Source: Micromonospora sp. PLK6-60
GTDB taxonomy: Bacteria > Actinomycetota > Actinomycetes > Mycobacteriales > Micromonosporaceae
Length of the DNA stretch: 64,000 nt
NCBI RefSeq assembly: GCF_019890675.1
Contig: NZ_JAIOAA010000012.1
Span: 95,220-159,219, forward strand
Direction: 5' to 3'
This document shows, piece after piece, positions 1 to 8,139 of the stretch. The position numbers and the translations under genes are program-made. Each line of letters opens with the position of its first letter. Positions within the stretch are counted from its first letter, which is position 1. Under the pieces are notes generated by a model. The model made no database searches. It was not told where the DNA came from and worked only from the letters and a program-made list of their open reading frames with translations.

Positions 1-518
1 GGATCGTCGAGGCGGTCGGGCCGGCCGCCCGGCTGGTGCCGATGGACGGCTTCCACCTGGCCCAGGCCGAGCTGCGCCGGCTCGGCCGGGAGGCGCGCAA
101 GGGCGCGGTGGACACCTTCGACGCGTACGGCTTCGTGGCGCTGCTGCGTCGGCTGCACCGGCTGGAACCCACCACCGTCTACGCGCCCCAGTTCCGCCGG
201 GACCTGGAGGAGCCGGTCGCCGGGGCGATCGCGGTGCCACCGGAGGTCCGGCTGGTGGTGACCGAGGGCAACTATCTGCTGCTGCCCGAGTTCCCCTGGG
301 ACGAGGTCCGGTCGCTGCTGCATCAGGCGTGGTTCCTGGACCTGGACGCGGAGCTGCGGTTGCGCCGGCTGACCGCCCGGCACGAGGCGTACGGGCGGTC
401 GCCGGAGCAGGCGCGGGCCTGGGCACTCGGCAGCGACGAGACCAACGCCGCGCTGGTCGCCGGCACCGCCGGCCGGGCCGACCTGGTGGTCCGGCTAGCT
501 GACCCGCTGCCGGGGTGA
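1..518 (+). CDS. Nucleoside/nucleotide kinase family protein, 3' part (5' end outside window)
   Basis: The reading frame is open from base 3, the first complete codon, so the start codon and P-loop lie upstream of the window. The visible ~171 residues begin around an MDGFH motif, the Walker-B-like segment of the uridine kinase/pantothenate kinase superfamily, and continue with YAPQF-, VVTEGNYLLL- and LRRLTARHEAYG-type segments. These match the stand-alone 'nucleoside/nucleotide kinase family' (YggC-like) P-loop kinases, which phosphorylate a small sugar or nucleoside in the cytoplasm. The substrate cannot be inferred. The last 24 bases overlap the convergent membrane-protein gene. Family call is fairly firm, function is not. 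Confidence 0.8.
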   Translation, partial: IVEAVGPAARLVPMDGFHLAQAELRRLGREARKGAVDTFDAYGFVALLRRLHRLEPTTVYAPQFRRDLEEPVAGAIAVPPEVRLVVTEGNYLLLPEFPWDEVRSLLHQAWFLDLDAELRLRRLTARHEAYGRSPEQARAWALGSDETNAALVAGTAGRADLVVRLADPLPG

Positions 519-3311
519 GGGCACGGGCCGGCGCAGCAGCCGGGCCACCGCCGCCCGCTCCCGCAGGAACTCCCGCGCCTCCGGATAGCTGCCGTGGTTG
601 CGGATCGGCGGGTCCGCCACCTCGCCCGCGCTGGGGTGCAGGGCCTCCGGGTCGGCCACCGGTACGTCCCGCTCGCCGGCGTCGACCGGCCAGCCGAGCG
701 GGTCGGTGTGCCGCCAGAAGTTGCTCCACGCCACCGGCCCGCCGGGTGGGGTGAGCGCCACGGCGAGGGCGCGCAGCCGTTCCGGGCCGAAGTAGGCCGG
801 GAAGACCCGCCCGTAGAGCCGGGTGAGCTGGCAGCCGTACGAGAAGAACCAGGTGCGCCGCCGCCACCGGGGCGGAAGTTGGAGCAGCACCGAGGCGCAG
901 ATGACGGTGCCCTGGCTGTGCCCGGAGAGGATCACCCCGTCCACCCGGCGGGGGTCGGCCCGGTCCAGCGCCAGCAGCCCGGCCACCCGGGTCTGCAACT
1001 CCGGCACCGCGCGTTCGGCGTAGCTGGGCGGGGCCAGCGGGTGCGCCGCCCGGGGCCAGAAGGTGCCCACGTCCCAGAACACGCCGACCGTGCGGCGCAC
1101 GGTGTCGTTGCGGTAGACCAGCATGCCCACGCCCGCTACCACCACCGGCAGCCAGCCCAACAGCGCGTCGCCCACGCCGGCGATCCGGTCCAGCGCGCCG
1201 CGGTGGCCGGCGGCGAGGTCGGTGTGGGACAGGGCGGCGGCGCAGCTCAGCGTCACCAGCGCCGCGGTCGCCGCGGCGTAGCAGCCGATCAGCCGGATGG
1301 CGTGGTCGCCGACCAGCCGGTGCAGCGCCCGGAACCGGCTGACGTCGCGGCAGCGCCGCAGGTCGTGCGCGGAGAGCCCGGTCCCGGGACGGGTGAGGCG
1401 GGCGTACTCCCGGTGCCGTAGCACCTGGAAGACGATCCCGGCGCCGAGCAGGGTGCAGCCGAGGACGGCCAGCGCGACCACGAACGCCAGGCCGGCCCAG
1501 ATCACCGGCTGGGGGAGGGTGACCGGGGAGGTGCCGCCGGGGCGTACCGCGCCGTCGAGGCGCGCGGCCACCCAGTAGAGCAGCCCCGCGCAGTAGGCGA
1601 CCGCCATCAGCCAGCCGGCGCCGGCGATGAGGGCCGGGCCCCGGCCGCCCCAGGCCACGTCGGTGCCCGGGTCGGCCGCCTCCCGGACGGCCGTCTCCCG
1701 GTCGGCCGTCGGCCGTTCGCGGTCCGGGCCGCCCGGCTGCGGGCCGCCCGGGCCCGGGCCGTTCTGGTCCGGGCCGCCCGGGTGCCGGTCGGCCTGGTCC
1801 GGTTTGCCCGGATGTGGGTCGGCCCGGTCTGGGCCGTCCGGGTGTCGGTCGGCGTCGGGGTGTGCGCGGGGCAGCAGCAGGCCGGTGCCGGCCAGCGCGA
1901 TCGCCGGCCCGGTGAGCATCCAGATCGACAGCGCGGCCGGGGCGGACGGGGCGCCGGGCAGGCTGCCGTCGACCCAGGCCCGGGCCAGCGGCAGCAGCGC
2001 GCCGCCCAGCGCCGGCGGCACCAACGCCCGCCGGCCGGACCGGGCGACCGCGCCGATCGCGATCAGCAGCAGGACCTGGTAGACGGCGAGCCAGGCGAAG
2101 ATGGCGTCGTACCCCGGCAGGGACCGGTCCGCCCGGCAGCCCGGGACGGCGGCGTCCCGGACGCAGCCCGGCGGCGGGCGCAGCTCGGTCAGCGGGACGC
2201 CGGCGGGGCCGTCCGGCAGCAGCAGGATCAGGAAGGTGCCGGCCAGGCCGAGCCCGGTGAGCACGGCCACCGCGACGCTCCACGGGCCGAGCGGGGTGTA
2301 CCCGGCGCGCCGGCTCAGGTAGGGGCGGCCGGCGGCGACCACCGCGATCACCAGCACCGCGCCGATCGCCGTCACCGTCGGCCAGGCCAGCGCCGAGCGG
2401 AGGCCGTGCGGCGGGTCCATCCGGAGCACCGCGACCAGCGGCACCGCCGCCGCGACCACCGCGCCGGTGCACAGGTGCAGCACCCCGGCCCGGCGCAGCT
2501 GGCCCTCGCCACACCAGAAGGTGGGATCCTGCAACGGGTTGCGCGGCGGCGCCGGTTCGTCCGGCTCGTCCGGTTCGCCGTGCGGGCCGCACCGGGACTC
2601 CCCGCCCCGGCTGGCAGCTCCGGCCGCCGGGTCCCGGGTGGCGCCCCCGGCCCGCCGGTCCCGTGGCGCCGGGCCGGGGCAGGGGTCGGCCGGCATCTCC
2701 GCCTCGTACTGGTAGGTGCGCCAGGCCATCAGGCCGAGCAGGACCAGCAGGGCCAGGGGGAGCAGCAGGCCGGCGGCGAGCGCCCGGGCGTCCTCCCGCC
2801 ACCAGCCCTCGGCGAGGAACTCCCACGGACCGGGCATCCGGGCCAGGCAGTCGCGGTCCACGCACTGCCAGCCGACCAGGTCGACGCCGATCCCGGTCAC
2901 GGTGAGCACCAGCGTCCCGGTGAGGCTCAGGCAGAACAGGCGGATCAGCCAGGCGGCCAGCCCCGAGCGGCTGCCCCAGCGCTCCTGGTCCGGCTCCGCC
3001 GGGATCCCGGGTCGGGCGTACAGGGCGACGTTGGCCAGCGTGAAGGGCAGCAGCAGGGTCCACAGCGCGCGTTCCACGTCGCGCGCGGTCCGCGCGCCCG
3101 AGGTCAACTGCCCCCAGCTGTACGCCTCGACGGTGACCGGATCGTGCGGCCGCGCGGTGGTGGACCGGTAGAAACCGGTCACCTCGCCGCCGGCGACCAG
3201 CCAGGGGCGTGGGCCCGTGCCGTCCGGCTCCGGCCGCAGTCCGAGGAGCTGCTGGGGCGGGGTGTTCGACACCCCGTGCACCCGCAGCTCCAGCACCCGC
3301 GCCGTCGCCAT
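495..3311 (-). CDS. Large multi-pass membrane protein with C-terminal hydrolase-like GHSQG motif
   Basis: The 938-residue protein starts at ATG 3311, with AGGGAG about 6 nt upstream. It opens with a soluble segment (LRVHGVSNTPP) and then has roughly ten or more hydrophobic segments between residues ~80 and ~740. A Pro/Gly/Asp-rich linker of repeated PDxADxHPGG-type units (encoded around 1690-1870) interrupts the membrane region. Near residue ~795 is ILSGHSQG, a GxSxG nucleophile-elbow motif of alpha/beta hydrolases. The N-terminal VHGVSNTPP resembles the HG segment near the oxyanion hole, so the hydrolase fold may be split by the membrane insert; that is inference. A lipase- or esterase-like activity at the membrane is possible but unproven. 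Confidence 0.72.
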   Translation of the reverse strand: MATARVLELRVHGVSNTPPQQLLGLRPEPDGTGPRPWLVAGGEVTGFYRSTTARPHDPVTVEAYSWGQLTSGARTARDVERALWTLLLPFTLANVALYARPGIPAEPDQERWGSRSGLAAWLIRLFCLSLTGTLVLTVTGIGVDLVGWQCVDRDCLARMPGPWEFLAEGWWREDARALAAGLLLPLALLVLLGLMAWRTYQYEAEMPADPCPGPAPRDRRAGGATRDPAAGAASRGGESRCGPHGEPDEPDEPAPPRNPLQDPTFWCGEGQLRRAGVLHLCTGAVVAAAVPLVAVLRMDPPHGLRSALAWPTVTAIGAVLVIAVVAAGRPYLSRRAGYTPLGPWSVAVAVLTGLGLAGTFLILLLPDGPAGVPLTELRPPPGCVRDAAVPGCRADRSLPGYDAIFAWLAVYQVLLLIAIGAVARSGRRALVPPALGGALLPLARAWVDGSLPGAPSAPAALSIWMLTGPAIALAGTGLLLPRAHPDADRHPDGPDRADPHPGKPDQADRHPGGPDQNGPGPGGPQPGGPDRERPTADRETAVREAADPGTDVAWGGRGPALIAGAGWLMAVAYCAGLLYWVAARLDGAVRPGGTSPVTLPQPVIWAGLAFVVALAVLGCTLLGAGIVFQVLRHREYARLTRPGTGLSAHDLRRCRDVSRFRALHRLVGDHAIRLIGCYAAATAALVTLSCAAALSHTDLAAGHRGALDRIAGVGDALLGWLPVVVAGVGMLVYRNDTVRRTVGVFWDVGTFWPRAAHPLAPPSYAERAVPELQTRVAGLLALDRADPRRVDGVILSGHSQGTVICASVLLQLPPRWRRRTWFFSYGCQLTRLYGRVFPAYFGPERLRALAVALTPPGGPVAWSNFWRHTDPLGWPVDAGERDVPVADPEALHPSAGEVADPPIRNHGSYPEAREFLRERAAVARLLRRPVPSPRQRVS

Positions 3312-3365
3312 CAGTGCTCCCTGTCACCGTCTGATTACTCAGAGTGCACCCACTGGGCCGGTGTT

Positions 3366-3383
3366 GGCTATCCCTCAATAGCC
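3366..3383 (-). terminator. Small hairpin after the acetyltransferase gene
   Basis: GGCTAT and ATAGCC form a 6-bp stem with a 6-nt loop, just past the acetyltransferase stop codon on the minus strand. There is no strong U-tract, so this is a weak terminator candidate. Confidence 0.3.
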
Positions 3384-3405
3384 GTTTCCGCAGGTGGCGC
3401 GAGTT

Positions 3406-3960
3406 CTACAGGGTGCGGACCGGGGCGGCCGGGCTACCGACGGCGACGACGTTCGGTGGCAGATCGCGGGTCACCAGCGCGCCCGCGCCGACCACCGTGT
3501 TCGCGCCGATCGTGACGCCGGCCAGCACGATGACCCCGCCACCGAGCCAGACGTTGTCCCCGATCGTGATCGGCGCCGAGCCCTCCCACTTGGCCCGGCG
3601 GGCCTCCGGCTCGACCGGGTGGGTGGCGGTGAGCAGCTGCACGTTCGGTCCGATCTGGACGTCCGCGCCGATGGTGATCCGGGCGACGTCGAGGAAGACC
3701 GCGTTGAAGTTCACGAAGCAGCGTGGGCCCAGGTGGATCTGGTAGCCGTAGTCGCAGTGGAAGGGCGGCCGAACCCAGGTGTCCTCGCCGACCGCGCCGA
3801 GCAGCTCGCGCAGCGCGGCCAGCCGCCCCTCGGGATCGGCGGCGGAGCTGGTGTTGAAGCGTTCCGCCAGCCGCGCGGCGCGGTCCAGGTCGGCCATGAT
3901 CTCGGGGCCCTCGGCGATGTACGCCTCGCCCGCCAGCATGCGTTCCCTCATCGAACTCAT
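3406..3960 (-). CDS. Sugar O-acetyltransferase (maltose/galactoside acetyltransferase type)
   Basis: This 184-residue protein has an N-terminal helical segment (MRERMLAGEAYIAEGPEI) typical of the Maa/LacA/NodL family. A left-handed beta-helix of hexapeptide repeats follows from about residue 70, including FVNFNAVFLD, ITIGADVQIGPNV, ITIGDNVWLGGGVIVLAGVTIG and VVGAGALVTRDLPPNVVAVGSPA. The histidine in LLTATHPV is at the expected catalytic position. Such trimers transfer acetyl from acetyl-CoA to a sugar hydroxyl; the sugar here is unknown. It lies downstream of dapD on the same strand but is separated from it by a 54-bp palindrome, so it is probably transcribed separately. No clear Shine-Dalgarno precedes ATG 3960; ATG 3951 is an alternative start. 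Confidence 0.9.
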   Translation of the reverse strand: MSSMRERMLAGEAYIAEGPEIMADLDRAARLAERFNTSSAADPEGRLAALRELLGAVGEDTWVRPPFHCDYGYQIHLGPRCFVNFNAVFLDVARITIGADVQIGPNVQLLTATHPVEPEARRAKWEGSAPITIGDNVWLGGGVIVLAGVTIGANTVVGAGALVTRDLPPNVVAVGSPAAPVRTL

Positions 3961-3969
3961 GCCCCGAGC

Positions 3970-4023
3970 GTAAGGAAGGGCCCCTTCTTAACAGACGTCT
4001 GTTAAGAAGGGGCCCTTCCTTAC
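3970..4023. repeat. 54-bp perfect palindrome with no loop, 3' of dapD
   Basis: The two 27-base halves, GTAAGGAAGGGCCCCTTCTT and the bases after it to the centre GAC|GTC, are exact reverse complements through all 54 bp. It ends 3 bp from the dapD stop codon and 9 bp from the acetyltransferase start. In RNA it would form a very long hairpin and could terminate dapD transcription. In DNA it could be a cruciform or a protein-binding site. Confidence 0.9.
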
Positions 4024-4026
4024 ACC

Positions 4027-4986
4027 TCAGTCGTTGGCGTGCAGGGCGGCGTTCAGTTCGATGCCCCGGCCGGTACGCGGCTTCGCCTCCAGCGCGCCGG
4101 TCACCGAGTTGCGCCAGAAGAGCAGCCCGTCGACGCCGGAGAGCTCGCGGGCCTTGACCACCCGCCCGTCCGGCAGGGTGATCTTCGAGGCGGCGGTGAT
4201 GTAGCAGCCCGCCTCGACCACGCAGTCGTCGCCGAGCGAGATGCCGACGCCGGCGTTCGCGCCGACCAGGCTCCGCTCGCCGACGCGTACCTTGTCCTTG
4301 CCGCCGCCGGAGAGGGTGCCCATGATCGACGCGCCGCCGCCGATGTCGGAGCCGTCGCCGACGACCACGCCCTGCACGATCCGCCCCTCGACCATCGAGG
4401 TGCCCAGCGTGCCGGCGTTGAAGTTGACGAAGCCCTCGTGCATCACCGTGGTGCCGGAGGCCAGGTGGGCGCCGAGCCGGACCCGGTCCGCGTCGGCGAT
4501 CCGCACCCCGGCGGGGACCACGTAGTCGGTCATCCGGGGGAACTTGTCCACCCCGTACACGCTCAGGTGGCGGCCGGCGGCCCGCTCGATGACCCGCAGC
4601 TCGTCCACCCGCTCCGGCGGGCACGGCCCGGCCGAGGTCCAGGCCACGTTGGCCAGCTTGCCGAAGATGCCGTCGAGGTTGAGCTCGTTGGGCCGCACCA
4701 GGCGGTGGGAGAGCAGGTGCAACCGCAGGTACGCGTCGGCGGCGTCCTTGATCGGGTCGTCCAGCGAGCCGATCACCGTGGTCACCTCGACCGTACGCAG
4801 GCCGGGCAGCGCCCGCTCGCCGACCGCCCCGGGCGGCAGGTCGAGTACGTCGGCCTCGTCCTCCCCGGGGACCAGGGGCAATTCGCCCAGGCCCAGCTTG
4901 CCGGTCGGGTACCAGGTGTCGAGCACCTGGTCGTCAGCGGTGATCGTGGCCAGGCCGATGCCCCAGGCAGACTGTGTGCTCCTCAC
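4027..4986 (-). CDS. dapD: 2,3,4,5-tetrahydropyridine-2,6-dicarboxylate N-succinyltransferase (DapD)
   Basis: DapD transfers succinyl from succinyl-CoA to tetrahydrodipicolinate in the succinylase branch of lysine/meso-diaminopimelate synthesis, which feeds peptidoglycan. The 319-residue length matches the actinobacterial form. An N-terminal globular domain (GIGLATITADDQVLDTWYP) is followed from about residue 160 by the beta-helix, with MHEGFVNFNAGTLGTSMVEG, VGDGSDIGGGASIMGTLSGG and SLVGANAGVGISLGDDC; the GGG(K/N) and SLVGANAG segments are family hallmarks. The GTG start at 4986 was chosen because the frame has no nearby ATG and a TACCGT -10 box lies 7 bp upstream, implying a leaderless mRNA. 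It is divergent from dapE across only 24 bp. Confidence 0.95.
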   Translation of the reverse strand: MRSTQSAWGIGLATITADDQVLDTWYPTGKLGLGELPLVPGEDEADVLDLPPGAVGERALPGLRTVEVTTVIGSLDDPIKDAADAYLRLHLLSHRLVRPNELNLDGIFGKLANVAWTSAGPCPPERVDELRVIERAAGRHLSVYGVDKFPRMTDYVVPAGVRIADADRVRLGAHLASGTTVMHEGFVNFNAGTLGTSMVEGRIVQGVVVGDGSDIGGGASIMGTLSGGGKDKVRVGERSLVGANAGVGISLGDDCVVEAGCYITAASKITLPDGRVVKARELSGVDGLLFWRNSVTGALEAKPRTGRGIELNAALHAND

Positions 4987-4993
4987 GGTGCTG

Positions 4994-5003
4994 ACGGTAC
5001 CGT
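4994..5003. promoter_or_regulatory. Symmetric bidirectional leaderless promoter of dapD and dapE
   Basis: The 10-bp palindrome ACGGTACCGT sits exactly in the middle of the 24-bp dapD-dapE gap, with 7 bp on each side to the start codons (4987-4993 and 5004-5010). Each strand therefore carries a TACCGT (-10 consensus TANNNT) exactly 7 bp before its start codon. The two -10 boxes share the central TA, so the two polymerases should exclude each other. There is no room for a Shine-Dalgarno. Confidence 0.75.
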
Positions 5004-5010
5004 GCGAATC

Positions 5011-6084
5011 ATGCAGAACCCGCTGACCCCCGAGGTGCTGGCCGATCCGGTGGCGCTGACCCGCGCCCTGGTCGACATCGAGTCCGTCTCGCTCAACGAG
5101 AAGGCGATCGCCGACTGCGTGGAGGAGGTGCTGCGCGCGGTGCCGCACCTGACCACCCACCGGTACGCCAACACGGTGATGGCCCGGACCGACCTGGGCC
5201 GGGCGCAGCGGGTGGTGCTCGCCGGCCACCTGGACACCGTGCCGCACAACGACAACTGGCCGTCGACCATGCGCGGCGACCTGATGTACGGCTGCGGCAC
5301 CTCGGACATGAAGTCCGGGGTGGCGTTCGCGCTGCACCTCGCGGTGACCCTGCCCGACCCCCGGTACGACGTGACGTACCTCTTCTACGAGGCCGAGGAG
5401 ATCGAGTCGAGGTACAACGGCCTCACCCTGCTCGCCGACGCGCACCCGGACTGGCTGACGGCCGACTTCGCGGTGCTGCTGGAACCGACGTACGGGATCG
5501 TCGAGGCCGGTTGCCAGGGCGTGCTGCGGGCGACGGTGACCACCACCGGCGCCCGGGCCCACGCCGCGCGTTCCTGGCACGGGGTGAACGCCGTGCACGC
5601 CGCCGGTGAGGTGCTGCGCCGGCTGACGGCGTACGAGGCGCGCCGGGTGACCATCGACGGCTGCGAATACCGGGAGGGGTTGAACGCGGTCGGCATCCAC
5701 GGCGGCGTGGCCGGCAACGTGATCCCGGACCGCTGCGACGTCGAGGTCAACTTCCGGTACGCCCCGGACCGCGACCCGGCCGCCGCCGAGGCGCACGTGC
5801 GGGAGGTCTTCGCCGGCTTCGACCTGGTGGTCACCGACTCGGCGCCCGGCGCGGCGCCCGGGCTGGACGCGCCACCGGCGCGGGAGTTCCTGGCCGCCGT
5901 GGGCGCCGCCCCGATCGGCAAGCTCGGGTGGACCGACGTGGCCCGGTTCGCCGCGATGGGCGTGCCCGCGCTCAACTTCGGCCCCGGCGACCCCAACCTG
6001 GCCCACCACCGGGACGAGCACGTCGAGCTCACCAAGATCCGCGACGGCGCCGCCACCCTCCACCGCTGGCTCGCCCCCGCCTGA
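5011..6084 (+). CDS. dapE: Succinyl-diaminopimelate desuccinylase (DapE)
   Basis: DapE is a dinuclear-metal amidohydrolase of the M20 family that releases succinate from N-succinyl-LL-DAP, two steps after DapD. The 357 residues show VLAGHLDTVPHNDN (metal-binding His and catalytic Asp), YGCGTSDMKSG (bridging Asp), and YEAEEIESRYNG, where the EE pair holds the catalytic base and a metal ligand. A C-terminal histidine lies in LAHHRDEH. The dimerisation domain begins near residue 175. ATG 5011 is supported by the TACCGT box 7 bp upstream, and there is no Shine-Dalgarno. Divergence from dapD couples two steps of one pathway at one promoter. Confidence 0.95.
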   Translation: MQNPLTPEVLADPVALTRALVDIESVSLNEKAIADCVEEVLRAVPHLTTHRYANTVMARTDLGRAQRVVLAGHLDTVPHNDNWPSTMRGDLMYGCGTSDMKSGVAFALHLAVTLPDPRYDVTYLFYEAEEIESRYNGLTLLADAHPDWLTADFAVLLEPTYGIVEAGCQGVLRATVTTTGARAHAARSWHGVNAVHAAGEVLRRLTAYEARRVTIDGCEYREGLNAVGIHGGVAGNVIPDRCDVEVNFRYAPDRDPAAAEAHVREVFAGFDLVVTDSAPGAAPGLDAPPAREFLAAVGAAPIGKLGWTDVARFAAMGVPALNFGPGDPNLAHHRDEHVELTKIRDGAATLHRWLAPA

Positions 6085-6118
6085 CCCCGCCGGCCTCCCT
6101 CCCGGGTATCTCCTCGGT

Positions 6119-6173
6119 GATCAAGGGGTTTGCGTCACCGGAAGTACGTCCCGGCGACGCAAACCCCTTGATC
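6119..6173. terminator. Bidirectional terminator hairpin (18-bp arms, 19-nt loop)
   Basis: GATCAAGGGGTTTGCGTC (6119-6136) and its exact reverse complement (6156-6173) flank a 19-nt loop that holds a further 4-bp CCGG stem. It lies between the convergent dapE and the small gene at 6229. The right arm provides T-poor but long pairing on both strands. Arm sequence and geometry resemble the hairpin at 28174-28228. Confidence 0.8.
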
Positions 6174-6228
6174 GTCCCCGGGGCCGTTCAGCTGGGGAGG
6201 GCGCCCCGAGGGGCGGGGTGGGTGGTGG

Positions 6229-6441
6229 TCATGCGGTGGGGGTGAGGGTGGGGGTGGAGTCGGCCTCGATGGGGGTGGGCTGGGTGGTCGCGGGGTCGGG
6301 GTGTGCGGGCTGGGTGGGGATGGTGTGGAGGTCGGCGGAGCGGGCCTCCAGTTGGCGGGCGCGGCGGCGCTCGGCCACCACGTCCTGGATCCGGCGCTGC
6401 ATCTGTCGCCGGATCCTGATCATCTCGGTGCTACTGATCAC
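6229..6441 (-). CDS. Small basic/Pro-Thr-rich hypothetical protein
   Basis: About 70 residues. The GTG start at 6441 was chosen because GGAGGA lies 7 nt upstream. An N-terminal amphipathic basic helix (MIRIRRQMQRRIQDVVAERRRARQLEARSADL) is followed by a disordered Pro/Thr tail (PTQPAHPDPATTQPTPIEAD). I do not recognise the family. It converges on dapE and diverges from the LOG-family gene at 6595. Confidence 0.55.
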   Translation of the reverse strand: MISSTEMIRIRRQMQRRIQDVVAERRRARQLEARSADLHTIPTQPAHPDPATTQPTPIEADSTPTLTPTA

Positions 6442-6582
6442 GCTCGCTCCTCCCCCGAAGTCGCGTACCCCGGCCATACCGGGTATGTGAATAAAGACGT
6501 ACGGCAGGCCCGATCGGTTGCGTGCGGGCGCGAACTATTTCCCGGGCTCGCCGCCCCACGTCCCGCCAGCTGGCGGCTCCAC

Positions 6583-6588
6583 TACCGT
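6583..6588 (+). promoter_or_regulatory. Leaderless -10 box TACCGT for the LOG-family gene
   Basis: TACCGT ends 6 bp before ATG 6595 and no Shine-Dalgarno is present. Confidence 0.6.
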
Positions 6589-6594
6589 TGCCTC

Positions 6595-7503
6595 ATGAGC
6601 CAGAGCAACGGGCGCCAGCAGCCCGGCCGGGATCCGGGGCGGGAACGGCACCGCGGCGCGGTGACGTTGCGCCGGGGCGCCATCCCGTCCAGCACCGCCG
6701 ATCAGCGCCTGTTGGACTCCCGCAGCCGGGGCGACTGGAAGACCAGGGACGCCTGGCGCGCGCTGCGCATCCTGTCCGAGTTCGTGGAGGGCTTCGACAC
6801 CCTGGCCGACCTGCCGCCGGCGGTCAGCGTCTTCGGCTCGGCCCGCAGCAAGCCGGAGAGCCCCGAGTGCCAGCTGGCCGAGGAGCTGGGCGCCGCCCTG
6901 GCCCGCGCCGGCTACGCGGTCATCACCGGTGGCGGACCCGGGGTCATGGAGGCCGCGAACCGGGGCGCCAGCGAGGCTGGTGGCCTCTCGGTCGGGCTCG
7001 GCATCGAACTTCCTTTCGAGCAGGGCCTCAACGACTGGGTCGACCTGGCCATCGACTTCCGCTACTTCTTCGCCCGCAAGACCATGTTCGTCAAGTACGC
7101 CCAGGCGTTCGTGGTGCTGCCCGGCGGCTTCGGCACCATGGACGAGCTGTTCGAGGCGCTGACCCTGGTGCAGACCGGCAAGGTCACCCGGTTCCCGGTG
7201 GTGCTGATGGGCGAGGCGTACTGGCGGGGGCTGCTGGACTGGCTGCGGAACAGCATGGCCGCCGACGGCAAGATCAGCCTGGTCGACCTGGAGCTGATCT
7301 GCGTCACCGACGACGTCCAGGAGGCGGTGCGGCACATCGTCAAGGCCGAGGCCACGCTCTCCGCCGAGCAGGAGGCGATCCGCGAGGAGTCGGTCGCCCG
7401 CACCGAAGCCGACCAGCGGGCCGCCGCCGAGGCGGCCCCGGACCGGGACGGCGGCGGTGGGTCCACCGAACGGTCCGTGTCCCGCCCGGGTGGGGAGATC
7501 TGA
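6595..7503 (+). CDS. LOG-family (TIGR00730) Rossmann-fold protein with extensions
   Basis: The 302-residue protein has the LOG-family motifs PGGxGTxxE (VLPGGFGTMDELFE) and a nucleotide-binding GGGPGVMEAANRGASEAGG, with RKTMFVKYA between them. Family members hydrolyse cytokinin riboside 5'-monophosphates or other nucleoside monophosphates to free base and ribose phosphate, though many bacterial members are only 'putative lysine decarboxylase' by old name. It is larger than the family core, with about 60 extra residues at the N-terminus and a charged C-terminal tail of about 50. The next gene, only 3 bp downstream, is a second LOG-family protein. Confidence 0.88.
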   Translation: MSQSNGRQQPGRDPGRERHRGAVTLRRGAIPSSTADQRLLDSRSRGDWKTRDAWRALRILSEFVEGFDTLADLPPAVSVFGSARSKPESPECQLAEELGAALARAGYAVITGGGPGVMEAANRGASEAGGLSVGLGIELPFEQGLNDWVDLAIDFRYFFARKTMFVKYAQAFVVLPGGFGTMDELFEALTLVQTGKVTRFPVVLMGEAYWRGLLDWLRNSMAADGKISLVDLELICVTDDVQEAVRHIVKAEATLSAEQEAIREESVARTEADQRAAAEAAPDRDGGGGSTERSVSRPGGEI

Positions 7504-7506
7504 GCC

Positions 7507-8052
7507 GTGGCGGCGATCTGCGTCTTCTGCGCCTCCTCCCGTACCCTCGACCAGCGCTGGCTGGACCTCGCCGCCGCCACCGGCGCGGAGCTGGCCCGGC
7601 GCGGGCACACCCTGGTCAGCGGCGGTGGCTGCGTCGGGATGATGGGCGCGCTGGCGGACGGCGCCCGGGCCGCCGGCGGCCGGACCCTCGGGATCATCCC
7701 GCAGTCGCTGGTGGACCTGGAGGTGGCCGACCTCGCCTCCGACGAGTTGCTGGTCACCGACGGCATGGCCAGCCGCAAGACCCTCATGATCGAGAAGTCG
7801 GACGCGTTCCTCACCCTGCCCGGCGGCCTGGGCACGCTGGACGAACTCTTCGAGGTCTGGACCACGGCCACCCTCGCCCAGCACACCAAGCCGATGGCCC
7901 TGGTGGACGCCGACGGCTTCTACCGCCCGCTGGTCGACTGGCTCGCCGCCCTCGCCGACCAGGCCTTCCTCAAGCCCGCCGGCCTCGGCCTGCTGACGGT
8001 GGCCGACACCGTCCCCGCCGCTCTCGACGCCCTCGAGTCCCAGCTCACCTGA
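7507..8052 (+). CDS. LOG-family (TIGR00730) Rossmann-fold protein, core-length paralogue
   Basis: This 181-residue, core-length member starts at GTG 7507, 3 bp after the preceding stop codon. Visible motifs are ICVFCASSRTLD, LVSGGGCVGMMGALADGA, SRKTLMIEKSDAFLTLPGGLGTLDELFE and the PGGxGT(x)2E catalytic block. It probably acts as a phosphoribohydrolase, releasing a base from a nucleoside monophosphate. Co-transcription with the longer paralogue is very likely given the spacing. Confidence 0.9.
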   Translation: MAAICVFCASSRTLDQRWLDLAAATGAELARRGHTLVSGGGCVGMMGALADGARAAGGRTLGIIPQSLVDLEVADLASDELLVTDGMASRKTLMIEKSDAFLTLPGGLGTLDELFEVWTTATLAQHTKPMALVDADGFYRPLVDWLAALADQAFLKPAGLGLLTVADTVPAALDALESQLT

Positions 8053-8139
8053 GGGCTCGTCGCCGCTAGGCCTCCCCACGGGCGAGGCGCGGTAGGCCGG
8101 CGCGTCGCCTCGATCGAGCGATTCGCGGGCCGGGGCGGT

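Noticed and set aside
1782..3515. A long plus-strand frame opposite the membrane protein gene
   Set aside because: It is Arg/Pro/Gly-rich with no domain, and it covers a minus-strand gene with clear membrane helices.
3970..4023. Palindrome considered as an insertion-sequence end
   Set aside because: No transposase, no target-site duplication and no second end are visible.
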